Shown: piece by piece, positions 6,896 through 14,264 of the stretch
Layout of the letters: each line of letters begins with the position of its first letter
How positions within the stretch are numbered: position 1 is the first letter of the stretch
Source of the DNA: Oscillospiraceae bacterium
Lineage (GTDB): Bacteria > Bacillota > Clostridia > Oscillospirales > Oscillospiraceae
Assembly: GCA_017558545.1 (NCBI GenBank)
Contig: JAFYUG010000270.1
Location: 1-14,795, forward strand
Reading direction: 5' to 3'
DNA: 14,795 nt
Made by a program: the position numbers and the translations under genes
Notes under the pieces: model-generated
Told to the model about the DNA's origin: nothing
Seen by the model: the letters and a program-made list of their open reading frames with translations, nothing else
Databases searched by the model: none

Positions 6896-9166
6896 ATGAG
6901 ATACTTATTGTATATTGCAATAGGTTATGTGTCCGCCCTCGTTCTTTGCAGTTATATTTTGCCCGAAAGCTCTTTTCTTTATTTCGCGGTTGCATTTCTA
7001 GTTTTGGCCTTGATTGGGCTTATATTTAAGAAAAAGCTTCGCAAAGCTATTTTGCTTGTATGCATTTCTGCCGCTATTGGTTTTGGCTGGAATAGTGTTT
7101 ATTCGTTGGTATACATTTCTCCTGCCGAAAAACTTATAGGCAGCAACGCAACCGTTTATGCTCAGGTTTTGGACATGCCTAAAATAGGAGACGGTTATTC
7201 CTCTGTTACCGTTAAACTTATGCAGGAAAGCTATCCTGCCTGCAAGGTGCTGGTTACAAGCTATGATGGCGGTTTTGATAAGCTGCGTCCGGGAGATATA
7301 GCGGAATTTGATCTTCGTTTCCGCACAGCAAGAACAAGATATAATGTTGAAGATGATTATTATTTTGCCTCGGGAATTTTTCTTAGAGCTTATTTAGATG
7401 GAGAATATAACTTAGTTGAACATGAATCCGGGCTTCGATTTCTTCCTCAAGCTATCTCGCATAAACTGAAGGAGCAAATCTTGCGGGTATTTCCCGATGA
7501 TGTTGCCCATTTGATGAAAGCGCTCCTAACCGGTGATAAAGGCGAATTATATGAGGACGATAAGCTGTATGTTTCTCTCCGCTTATCCGGACTAAGTCAT
7601 ATAGTTGCGGTTTCGGGAATGCATGTGGCCTTTATTATTTCTCTTATAGCCATTTTTACGGGTCGTAGAAGAATAACCGCCTTTATTGGCATTCCTGCTG
7701 TATGGTTCTTTGCGGCTATGATCGGATTTACTCCGTCTGTTACCAGAGCATCAATTATGATAAGCTTGATGCTCATAGCTCCGATATTAAGGCGCGAAAA
7801 TGACCCGCCAACTGCCATTGCATCTGCTTTGTTGGTTATTTTGCTTGTAAATCCCAAGGCGGTTGCAAGTATAAGTCTTCAGCTCAGCTTTGGCGCTATG
7901 TGCGGCATCAGCCTTATATCACCTTCGGTATTTAATTTCTTTGTTGAATTTACTTCAAAATTGAGCGGAATTTTGAGGAGAATGGTATTAGCCATATCTG
8001 CCCTTATATCTGCCAGTATTGGCGCCATGGTGTGCACAGTACCTTTGGCTGCCCTTCATTTCTCCTCCGTTCCCGTGTACTCAATAGTTTCAAATATTTT
8101 ATGTCTATGGGCAATGTCCGCGGCCTTTACCTTGGGATATGTTGCGGTAATTATCAGTGCAATATATTTTCCCCTTGGTCATATTTTAGCCTGCCTTGTT
8201 GCATGGCTTCCCAGATATACAATCTTTGTTGTTAAGCTCATTTCTAAAATTCCCGGAAATACTTTATATACAGGCAATTTCCTTGGCGCTATATGGGTGG
8301 TTTATGTATATCTGGTTTTCGCTGTGCCGTATCTTGCTAAGAAGAAGGCGTCATTCAGACCCATAATTCCTCTTTGCTGCTGTATTGTAAGCTATGCTAT
8401 TGTGTATATGCTCACATTCTTTGTTGTTGGCCGGGAAGAGAGCGTTACGGCAGTTGATGTTGGACAGGGTCAATGTATAATTGCCGCAACCGAGCAGGCA
8501 ACAGCGGTAATAGATTGCGGAGGCAAAAACTCATCTGTAAATCCCGGCGATGCGGCTGCGGAATATTTGCTTTCTCACGGAAGAGATACAATTGATGCCC
8601 TTGTTCTTACGCATCTTCATGATGACCATGCCAATGGTGTAATTCGTTTGATGAGCTATGTTGATGTTAAGCGAGTTATTTTAGCGGGAGAGTGCGAAAA
8701 AACAGAAATTGGTGACAGAATTCTTGAAATATGTTATGATAACGGTACCGAAGTAATCATGATTGAGGATAACACTTCGGTAAATATGGATGGATTGTCT
8801 CTTGAATTGATTGCTCCTATCGGAAGCGAGGATATAAACGAGTCCGGACTCATTGTATACGGCGATTATGGAGATTTTGAATTCCTTGTAACAGGAGATG
8901 CCGGAAAAGGAACTGAGAATCAGCTGGTAAGTTTTTATTCACTAGGTGAAATTGATCTTCTTGTTGCAGGTCATCATGGAAGCAAAACATCCACCGGCGA
9001 AATTCTTCTTGAAGAAACTAAGCCGGAAACTGCGTTTATCTCTGTGGGCAACAATTCCTACGGTCATCCTTCCGAGGAAGTTTTGGCTAGACTTCGGGAA
9101 TATGATGTAGATGTATACAGAACTGATTTACACGGTAATATTACGATAACGGTTGGTAATGACTGA
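6896..9166 (+). CDS. comEC: ComEC/Rec2 family DNA-uptake channel with metallo-beta-lactamase domain
   Basis: ComEC forms the membrane channel that brings single-stranded DNA into competent cells. The 756-residue protein has N-terminal membrane helices (about 1-75), a soluble OB-like region (about 85-175), and a competence domain of many helices (about 200-510) containing LLTGDKGEL (210-218) and GLSHIVAVSGMHVAF (232-246). The C-terminal metallo-beta-lactamase domain has DVGQGQC (521-527), HLHDDH (573-578), TGDAG (666-670), GHHGSKTST (692-700) and TDLHGNI (743-749). The HxHxDH motif is complete, so the C-terminal domain may be an active nuclease. The start ATG has GAGGGGAG just upstream. The stop overlaps the holA start by one base. 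No other competence gene is visible in the window, so whether the cell is transformable cannot be judged here. Confidence 0.95.
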   Translation: MRYLLYIAIGYVSALVLCSYILPESSFLYFAVAFLVLALIGLIFKKKLRKAILLVCISAAIGFGWNSVYSLVYISPAEKLIGSNATVYAQVLDMPKIGDGYSSVTVKLMQESYPACKVLVTSYDGGFDKLRPGDIAEFDLRFRTARTRYNVEDDYYFASGIFLRAYLDGEYNLVEHESGLRFLPQAISHKLKEQILRVFPDDVAHLMKALLTGDKGELYEDDKLYVSLRLSGLSHIVAVSGMHVAFIISLIAIFTGRRRITAFIGIPAVWFFAAMIGFTPSVTRASIMISLMLIAPILRRENDPPTAIASALLVILLVNPKAVASISLQLSFGAMCGISLISPSVFNFFVEFTSKLSGILRRMVLAISALISASIGAMVCTVPLAALHFSSVPVYSIVSNILCLWAMSAAFTLGYVAVIISAIYFPLGHILACLVAWLPRYTIFVVKLISKIPGNTLYTGNFLGAIWVVYVYLVFAVPYLAKKKASFRPIIPLCCCIVSYAIVYMLTFFVVGREESVTAVDVGQGQCIIAATEQATAVIDCGGKNSSVNPGDAAAEYLLSHGRDTIDALVLTHLHDDHANGVIRLMSYVDVKRVILAGECEKTEIGDRILEICYDNGTEVIMIEDNTSVNMDGLSLELIAPIGSEDINESGLIVYGDYGDFEFLVTGDAGKGTENQLVSFYSLGEIDLLVAGHHGSKTSTGEILLEETKPETAFISVGNNSYGHPSEEVLARLREYDVDVYRTDLHGNITITVGND

Positions 9167-10203
9167 TGGCTAAGAAAAAAGAGCAAAAATTTAATTACAG
9201 CATGGAGATAAAGCTCCTCAAGGAAAAAGGCCCTGAACGGCTGTATCTTTTATACGGTCCTGAGGATTATCTGCGCGAAAGATATATTGATGAGCTCAGA
9301 AAGCTTTGTGTAAGCGATGAGCTGGACTTCAATTTTAAGCGCATTGACGGTCCTCATATCGATATGACCGCTCTTGCCGAGGCTGTGGACTCCGTTCCTT
9401 TTTTCTCTGATAGAAGCTTTGTTGAGCTTAGAGGCTTTGATATTAATAAGTGTCGTGACTCCGATTGTGAACGCCTTAAGAGCATAATTGCGGATATTCC
9501 CGATTATTGCACCGTTGCCATTATTATCGGCTCTGAATACGAACTGGACGGCAGACTTGCAGCTATCAAGGCGGTTAAAAAATACGCCAAAAGCATTGAG
9601 TTCACAGAGCAGGATCAGGATGCCCTTTTAAGATGGATAGGAAACCGCTTTTCTGCCTGCGGTAAAAGCATAGGCAGAGCCGATGCAGAGTATTTAAGCT
9701 TTGTCAGCGGCACTTTAATGAATCGTCTTATTCCTGAGATTGAAAAGATTGCTTCTTATGCACAGGGAAATGTAATTAGCCGCGCTGATATTGATGCAAC
9801 GGCACATCGAATTCCCGAGGCTGATATTTTCGAAATGACGGATATGCTCAGCCAAGGCAAGATTGATTCTGCGGCAAAGCTTTTAAGCGATATTCTCTCA
9901 GATAAAAACAATGCTCCCATTTATATTCATGCTGTTTTCTCTCAGCAAATCCGCAGGATGTATGCCTATAAATTGGCGGCAAGCAAAGGCAAGCCTAAAA
10001 GTCTTATAATGGAAATCACCGGCGTGCGATATGATTTCGTATATAATAAGCTTTCTCTTGCCGCCAAACAGTATTCTCTTGAAGCTTTGAAAAACCTGGT
10101 TGAATTATGCACTGAGTACGATTTCCTTATGAAAAGCTCCGGCCTCGATGGAGCAATTTTGCTTAAGGAACTTCTTATTAAAGTGGCGGTGGCCGAAAAA
10201 TGA
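9166..10203 (+). CDS. holA: DNA polymerase III subunit delta
   Basis: HolA is the clamp-opening subunit of the replication clamp loader. The 345-residue length fits the family. Landmarks are RLYLLYGPEDYLRERYIDEL (25-44), the degenerate P-loop region at the start of the AAA+-like fold; VPFFSDRSFVELRGF (77-91); LLRWIGNRF (about 149-157); the helical stretch with LMNRLIPEIEKIASYA (about 184-199); and ADIFEMTDML (about 219-228). A helical collar domain occupies the C-terminus. Its ATG overlaps the comEC stop (TGATG) and its stop overlaps the next ATG (ATGA), so translation is probably coupled across all three genes. A comEC-holA neighbourhood is common in Firmicutes, which supports both calls. 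Confidence 0.95.
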   Translation: MAKKKEQKFNYSMEIKLLKEKGPERLYLLYGPEDYLRERYIDELRKLCVSDELDFNFKRIDGPHIDMTALAEAVDSVPFFSDRSFVELRGFDINKCRDSDCERLKSIIADIPDYCTVAIIIGSEYELDGRLAAIKAVKKYAKSIEFTEQDQDALLRWIGNRFSACGKSIGRADAEYLSFVSGTLMNRLIPEIEKIASYAQGNVISRADIDATAHRIPEADIFEMTDMLSQGKIDSAAKLLSDILSDKNNAPIYIHAVFSQQIRRMYAYKLAASKGKPKSLIMEITGVRYDFVYNKLSLAAKQYSLEALKNLVELCTEYDFLMKSSGLDGAILLKELLIKVAVAEK

Positions 10204-10814
10204 TAAGTATTAAAGAAGTTATAGTTGTTGAAGGCCGATATGATAAAAATACCCTCAGCCAAATTGTTGATGCAACAATTGTTGAAACAAGTGGTTTTGG
10301 TATTTTTAAGGATAAAGATAAGCAGGAGATGCTTCGCCGGCTTGCTTCCCGAAGAGGTATTATTATATTCACCGATAGCGATGGCGCAGGATTTGTAATA
10401 CGAAACTTTATAAACGGCATAGTTAATCCTTGCTATATTAAAAATGCGTATATACCCGATATAGAAGGCAAGGAAAAACGAAAAAGAGAAGCTTCCAAAG
10501 AGGGCAAATTGGGCGTTGAGGGAATGAGTCCTGAAATTATTATTTCCGCGCTCAGAAATTGCGGTGCGACCATAGATGATGAAGCATCAGTCACCAAGTA
10601 TGGCCTTATTACCAAAGCGGATTTGTTCTCTCTTGGTCTGGTTGGTCAAGAGGGGAGTGCAGTCAAGAGAAAAATACTTCAGCGTAAGCTGGCTTTGCCA
10701 GAGTACCTTAGTTCCAACGCTCTCTTGCAGGTGCTGAATATTATCACAAGTAAAGATGAACTTCGCGAAATGCTTATTTCCTGCGACGATCTTGAGAAGA
10801 CAGCAGAAATATAA
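10200..10814 (+). CDS. rnmV: RNase M5-like Toprim/DUF4093 protein
   Basis: RNase M5 matures 5S rRNA in Firmicutes using a Toprim catalytic domain. This 204-residue protein has the Toprim signatures VVEGRYDK (9-16), with E11 as the likely catalytic Glu, and FTDSDGAG (57-64), with D59 and D61. These are followed by a basic KEKRKREASKEGKLGVEG stretch (91-108) and a C-terminal region matching the clostridial DUF4093 type. Compared with Bacillus RnmV, which I recall as having TDPDxPGxKIR at the same place, this protein has TDSDGAGFVIR and an extra charged loop. It may therefore be a paralogue with another RNA substrate rather than the 5S enzyme itself. Its ATG overlaps the holA stop by four bases. 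The 3' end overlaps the opposing small gene by 41 bases. Family membership is good; the exact substrate is uncertain. Confidence 0.8.
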   Translation: MISIKEVIVVEGRYDKNTLSQIVDATIVETSGFGIFKDKDKQEMLRRLASRRGIIIFTDSDGAGFVIRNFINGIVNPCYIKNAYIPDIEGKEKRKREASKEGKLGVEGMSPEIIISALRNCGATIDDEASVTKYGLITKADLFSLGLVGQEGSAVKRKILQRKLALPEYLSSNALLQVLNIITSKDELREMLISCDDLEKTAEI

Positions 10815-11019
10815 AGGTAATCACCAATAAACCAACCGGAGTTTTAAGGGCAAAATAGGCCCAATTTGTTAGCTCAAAGGTATCTGATGCATTGCTAAGC
10901 GATGCAAACAGCATTAGAGAACAAAGGAGTATAATGTTGCATAAAAACAGTGTACATTTGAGTAATATGTAATTAGCACGGGGCATCTCATTGATGCTCC
11001 GTATTATTTTTCTGAACAT
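10774..11019 (-). CDS. Small two-helix membrane protein, function unknown
   Basis: I do not recognise this 81-residue protein. It has a basic N-terminus (MFRKIIRS), two hydrophobic segments (about 18-43 and 54-74) separated by a short polar stretch, and a basic tail (QDRRRK), which suggests a small integral membrane protein with both ends in the cytoplasm. Its ATG at 11019 has AGAAAGG about 10 bases upstream and a possible promoter further up (11083-11054). It converges on the rnmV-like gene and overlaps its last 41 bases. A plus-strand terminator (10978-11013) lies inside its coding region. The layout of charges and hydrophobic runs argues for a real gene, but no motif confirms it and a chance reading frame cannot be excluded. 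Confidence 0.55.
   Translation of the reverse strand: MFRKIIRSINEMPRANYILLKCTLFLCNIILLCSLMLFASLSNASDTFELTNWAYFALKTPVGLLVITFIFLLSSQDRRRK
10978..11013 (+). terminator. Terminator of the comEC-holA-rnmV operon, inside the opposing small gene
   Basis: A 10-bp stem (ACGGGGCATC 10978-10987 with GATGCTCCGT 10993-11002, one G-T pair), a 5-base loop and an ATTATTTTTCT tail on the plus strand. It lies about 165 bases after the rnmV stop and is the first terminator-like structure there. If used, the operon's 3' untranslated region would be antisense to most of the minus-strand gene. Confidence 0.65.
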
Positions 11020-11053
11020 TTAATTAGTGCCTTTCTTTATATTATGTAACTTA

Positions 11054-11083
11054 ATTTTAGGCTAAAAACTTGCGTGAAAACAA
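11054..11083 (-). promoter_or_regulatory. Possible promoter of the small membrane protein gene
   Basis: On the minus strand, TTGTTT (11083-11078), an 18-base spacer and TAAAAT (11059-11054), about 35 bases before the ATG. The -35 is weak, so this is tentative. Confidence 0.35.
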
Positions 11084-11119
11084 GCCACAAAATATGGTAT
11101 ATAAAGGCTAAAATAATAC

Positions 11120-11148
11120 TTGCTATTGTAAAAATGCTGTGCTATATT
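11120..11148 (+). promoter_or_regulatory. Probable promoter of nrdR
   Basis: TTGCTA (11120-11125), a 17-base spacer and TATATT (11143-11148), about 40 bases before the nrdR start. I see no clear pair of NrdR boxes here, so autoregulation is not supported. Confidence 0.6.
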
Positions 11149-11189
11149 GTTGTTATGTAAATTGCTTCTATAAGAAGGAGAGAGATAAA

Positions 11190-11648
11190 ATGAAGTGTCC
11201 TTTTTGCGGATTTCATGACAGCAAAGTAATCGATTCCCGTCCTGCAGATGATGGTGCAACCATTCGCCGCCGCCGCGAATGCCTTGATTGCCAGAAAAGA
11301 TTTACCACCTATGAGATTATCGAGCGTATGCCCATTGCTGTAATTAAACGCGATGGCTCCAGACAGTCCTTCGATAAAATCAAAATCATCAACGGTATGC
11401 TTCGCGCTTGCGAGAAACGTCCCATCACCATGGCTCAGATTGAGTCCATTGCCGATGATATTGAGCAGGAGCTTCGCGGTGCTCTTGAAAGCGAAATCAA
11501 CTCCGATCATATCGGCGAAATGGTTATGGAACGCCTGAAGGAAATCGATGAAGTTGCCTATGTCCGCTTCGCTTCTGTTTATCGCTCCTTTAAGGATATA
11601 AACACCTTCATGGATGAGCTTACTAAGCTCCTTGGTGACAAGAGATAA
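11190..11648 (+). CDS. nrdR: Transcriptional repressor NrdR
   Basis: NrdR represses ribonucleotide reductase genes in response to ATP/dATP levels. The 152-residue protein has the N-terminal zinc ribbon with C3, C6, C31 and C34 (CPFCG and CLDCQKRF), the conserved TIRRRRECLDC stretch (24-34), and an ATP-cone domain (about 47-137) beginning PIAVIKRDGSRQSFD. The ATG at 11190 is chosen because AAGGAGAG lies just upstream and the protein then starts MKCPFC, as in other NrdR proteins; a longer frame from 11139 would add 17 residues not seen in the family. It is transcribed alone, with its own promoter and terminator. No ribonucleotide reductase gene lies in the window, so its targets are elsewhere. 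Confidence 0.97.
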   Translation: MKCPFCGFHDSKVIDSRPADDGATIRRRRECLDCQKRFTTYEIIERMPIAVIKRDGSRQSFDKIKIINGMLRACEKRPITMAQIESIADDIEQELRGALESEINSDHIGEMVMERLKEIDEVAYVRFASVYRSFKDINTFMDELTKLLGDKR

Positions 11649-11650
11649 CT

Positions 11651-11686
11651 TAAAAAAGACACGAACAAATGTTCGTGTCTTTTTTA
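11651..11686. terminator. Bidirectional terminator between nrdR and the DUF4363 gene
   Basis: A perfect inverted repeat: 17 bases with core AAAAAAGACACGAACA (11652-11667) and its complement (11670-11685), with a tiny loop. It has A-runs on one arm and T-runs on the other, so it can stop transcription from nrdR and from the minus-strand gene, whose stop codon (11689-11687) abuts it. Confidence 0.93.
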
Positions 11687-12046
11687 TTAGAAAACAGAAC
11701 TTATACTTATGCTTTCCATATAAATAGTGCTTTCAAGCTTAGAGATTAATATTTTCTTGATTTCGTAGTCAGAGGGATTACTTGATAGCTCTATTAATAA
11801 ACTCTCAATCTCGTCGCATATATTTTCTCTTAGTACGAAGTTTGCGTAATATTTTATTTTCTCCCATTGTTTGTTGCATTCTGAAATCTTCACATTAGCT
11901 TCTTCGGATGGCAACTTAGCGGAGAGTAAAATAAGTTCCTTCATATTGTTTAGACGGGAGTTCAGATATAAAGAGTTTGCGGTGCAGGCAAATAGGAGAA
12001 TAGTTATTAATATTATTCCGGGAAGCATCTTTTTCAAATTAATCAA
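11687..12046 (-). CDS. DUF4363 family membrane-anchored protein
   Basis: This 119-residue protein of unknown function resembles the DUF4363 family often found beside DUF421 genes in clostridia. It has one hydrophobic segment (about 9-29) and then a soluble, probably helical domain of about 85 residues. The segment contains LLFAC, near but not matching a lipobox (Phe at -2), so a simple membrane anchor is more likely than a lipoprotein. The start is uncertain: the TTG at 12046 overlaps the DUF421 stop (TTGA), which suggests coupled translation, while an ATG at 12028 (residue 7) would give a shorter protein beginning MLPGII. It ends directly against the bidirectional terminator. The family call rests on recall and on the neighbouring gene. 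Confidence 0.75.
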   Translation of the reverse strand: MINLKKMLPGIILITILLFACTANSLYLNSRLNNMKELILLSAKLPSEEANVKISECNKQWEKIKYYANFVLRENICDEIESLLIELSSNPSDYEIKKILISKLESTIYMESISISSVF

Positions 12047-12714
12047 TCTTTCATTTCGTAGTAAATTTTGGACTCATTATAGTAAACAAGTAGAAATACT
12101 TTGTCCAATTCATCGCACTTGTGCTTTTTAATGAATTTCTCAAGCCATGTCTTGTTTTTGCCTATATGTTCAAGATTCTTTTCAAGCAATACTCCGTCCT
12201 CGATTATTATCACAGGATAATCCTCATCAGATGGCTTTATCTTCATATCTTTTGGAGTGAGCGGCTGATTTTCGGGATATAAAATTGTGCTTAAAGAGCC
12301 GTTGGTTTCCAGTATGGCAAATTTAACCTGGGATATATCCAGTATTTCTTTGCCCCTTAATTCTTCGTAAAGCTCGTCCAGGCTTAAACGGGATTTTCTC
12401 ATTTCCTTCTGACATATTTTGCCTTCATAAATCAAAAACTCCGGTTTTCCATATAGCAGAGTTCTGAACCTTAAGCTGGATAGCATTGCGCCGGAAATTA
12501 TAAGCTCGCAGGCAAATAGGGTCAAAAGAGGTATTAGACCGTATACAAGGGGCATTCCTATATCCTGCAAGGGGTTTGAAGCCATGTCTGCCAGTATGAC
12601 GGAAACCACAAGCTCGGATACTTCCAGTTCTCTTAGCTGCCTTTTGCCAAGCAGACGCATCAAAACCATTACGGATACAAATATGATGACGGTGCGTATA
12701 AAAATGATAATCAT
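12043..12714 (-). CDS. DUF421 (YetF-like) membrane protein
   Basis: This 223-residue protein has three N-terminal membrane helices (about 2-20, 32-50 and 53-75), with the family motif RLLGKRQLREL (20-30) and a conserved LADMASNPLQD stretch after it. Two copies of the soluble DUF421-type fold follow (GKPEFLIYEGKI, about 91-102; AILETNGSLSTI, about 136-147). YetF-type proteins are found in spore-forming Firmicutes and relatives have been linked to spore membrane properties, but their molecular function is unclear. The ATG at 12714 is chosen because GAGG lies eight bases upstream and the protein then starts with the first helix; the longer TTG start at 12753 has no ribosome site. The downstream DUF4363 gene overlaps the stop, making a two-gene operon. 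It is divergent from glmM. Confidence 0.88.
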   Translation of the reverse strand: MIIIFIRTVIIFVSVMVLMRLLGKRQLRELEVSELVVSVILADMASNPLQDIGMPLVYGLIPLLTLFACELIISGAMLSSLRFRTLLYGKPEFLIYEGKICQKEMRKSRLSLDELYEELRGKEILDISQVKFAILETNGSLSTILYPENQPLTPKDMKIKPSDEDYPVIIIEDGVLLEKNLEHIGKNKTWLEKFIKKHKCDELDKVFLLVYYNESKIYYEMKD

Positions 12715-12755
12715 ATTCTTTGCCTCGGATAGTTTTCTTTTAGTATGTCTCAATT

Positions 12756-12785
12756 ATTATCAATTATTGCGCGAGAAAGTAACAA
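12756..12785 (-). promoter_or_regulatory. Possible promoter of the DUF421-DUF4363 operon
   Basis: On the minus strand, TTGTTA (12785-12780), an 18-base spacer and GATAAT (12761-12756), about 40 bases before the ATG at 12714. Plausible but weak at -35. I looked for a sporulation sigma-factor motif and could not support one. Confidence 0.4.
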
Positions 12786-12820
12786 AAGGTTACAGAAAGA
12801 AATAGACTGACATAGAATGG

Positions 12821-12849
12821 TTGACCATAATATTTTAATGTGATAAAAT
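12821..12849 (+). promoter_or_regulatory. Promoter of glmM
   Basis: TTGACC (12821-12826), a 17-base spacer and TAAAAT (12844-12849), with TG one base upstream of the -10. The stretch TTTAATGTG before the -10 nearly repeats that of the alaS promoter. The leader is about 60 bases long. Confidence 0.82.
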
Positions 12850-12914
12850 TAAGCTACATTAAATGTGCTAAGCAATGTTAGAAATATATTCTCTTAATTT
12901 ATGGAGGAAATAAA

Positions 12915-14252
12915 ATGGCTAAATATTTTGGTACTGATGGATTCAGAGGCGAGGCAAACGTTGGCCTTACCGTTGAACACGCTTTTAAGATTGGACGTTT
13001 TCTCGGCTGGTATTACGGCAGAGACCGCAAGTGCAATATCGTAATAGGCAAGGACACCAGACGCAGCAGCTATATGTTTGAATCTGCTCTTTCCGCAGGT
13101 ATAACCGCCTCCGGTGCAGACGCATATCTGCTTCATGTTACCACAACTCCCAGCGTTTCCTATGTAACTCGAAGTGACCAGTTCGATTGCGGCATAATGA
13201 TTTCCGCAAGCCATAACCCCTTCCATGATAACGGCATTAAGCTCATCAATTCCAACGGCGAAAAGATGGAAGACAGCGTTATTGAAGAGGTTGAGAAGTA
13301 TCTGGACGGCAAAATAGGGGAGCTGCCCTATGCTGTTGGCGGTGATATAGGCCGCACAGTTGACTATGCCGCTGGCAGAAACAGATATATTGGCTACCTC
13401 ATTTCTCTTGCAAAGAATTCTTATAAGGGCAAAAAGGTTGGTCTTGACTGCGCTAACGGCAGCACATGGATGATTGCCAAGAGCGTATTCGATGCCCTTG
13501 GTGCAACTACATACGTTATCAACAATACTCCCAACGGAACCAATATTAACGAAAATGCCGGTTCCACTCATATTGAGTATCTCCAGCAGTTTGTTATCAA
13601 AAATGGCCTCGATATCGGCTTTGCCTTTGACGGTGATGCTGACCGCTGCCTTGCTGTTGATGAAAAGGGCGGATTGGTTGATGGCGACCTTATCCTCTAT
13701 GTTGTTGCTAAATACATGAAGGAAAAGGGCACTCTTGATAACACCAAGGTTGTTACCACCATCATGTCCAACTTTGGTCTTTATAAGGCTCTTGATGAGC
13801 TGGGCATAGGCTATGAAAAGACCGCCGTTGGCGATAAGTATGTCTATGAAAATATGCGCGAGAACGGCCACCTCATTGGCGGAGAACAGTCCGGCCATAT
13901 TATTTTCTCCAAGTATGCCACCACCGGCGACGGTATGCTCACCGCTATTAAGCTTATGCAGGTTGTGCTGGATAAGAAGACTACTCTCTCCGAGCTTGTC
14001 CGCGATGTAACCGTTTATCCTCAGGTTCTAAAAAATGTTCGCGTTCCCGATAAGGATGCCGTGCTCAACCATCCCGATGTTCAGGCCAAGGTTGCAGAGG
14101 TTACCGAGGAGCTTCAGGGCAACGGCAGAATTTTGCTTCGCAAGAGCGGCACCGAGCCTGTTCTCCGCGTAATGGCTGAGGCACCCAGCTACGAAATCTG
14201 TGAGGAGAAGGTTAACGCCATTATTGAAGTTATGAACGGACTTTCCCTGTGA
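12915..14252 (+). CDS. glmM: Phosphoglucosamine mutase
   Basis: GlmM converts glucosamine-6-phosphate to glucosamine-1-phosphate on the route to UDP-GlcNAc and peptidoglycan. The 445-residue length is typical. Motifs in order: the N-terminal KYFGTDGFRGEAN (3-15), the phospho-serine loop ISASHNPFHDNGIKL (96-110) with S99 as the phosphorylated serine, the magnesium loop DGDADR (239-244), the sugar-binding GGEQSGHI region (about 321-328), and the phosphate-binding RKSGTEPVLRVMAE near the C-terminus. The Ala-Ser-His-Asn-Pro loop with GTDGFRG points to GlmM rather than phosphoglucomutase/phosphomannomutase. The ATG is preceded by ATGGAGGAAA. Codon use is of the same selected type as alaS, fitting a highly expressed housekeeping gene. 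It is followed after 12 bases by an acetyltransferase-like gene of the same pathway. Confidence 0.97.
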   Translation: MAKYFGTDGFRGEANVGLTVEHAFKIGRFLGWYYGRDRKCNIVIGKDTRRSSYMFESALSAGITASGADAYLLHVTTTPSVSYVTRSDQFDCGIMISASHNPFHDNGIKLINSNGEKMEDSVIEEVEKYLDGKIGELPYAVGGDIGRTVDYAAGRNRYIGYLISLAKNSYKGKKVGLDCANGSTWMIAKSVFDALGATTYVINNTPNGTNINENAGSTHIEYLQQFVIKNGLDIGFAFDGDADRCLAVDEKGGLVDGDLILYVVAKYMKEKGTLDNTKVVTTIMSNFGLYKALDELGIGYEKTAVGDKYVYENMRENGHLIGGEQSGHIIFSKYATTGDGMLTAIKLMQVVLDKKTTLSELVRDVTVYPQVLKNVRVPDKDAVLNHPDVQAKVAEVTEELQGNGRILLRKSGTEPVLRVMAEAPSYEICEEKVNAIIEVMNGLSL

Positions 14253-14264
14253 GGAGGGGAGAAT

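Noticed and set aside
10934..10972. A 12-codon plus-strand mini-frame (MLHKNSVHLSNM) with AAAGGAG in front and a terminator behind, like a leader peptide
   Set aside because: It overlaps a better minus-strand candidate, has no promoter directly before it and no run of one amino acid; likely chance.
11139..11160. Possible NrdR box near the nrdR promoter (GTGCTATATTGTTGT)
   Set aside because: Only half of the ACACTATATATAGTGT-type palindrome is matched and no second box is found nearby.
12894..13898. A 334-codon antisense frame over glmM
   Set aside because: Same codon-bias shadow; glmM on the plus strand has all family motifs.
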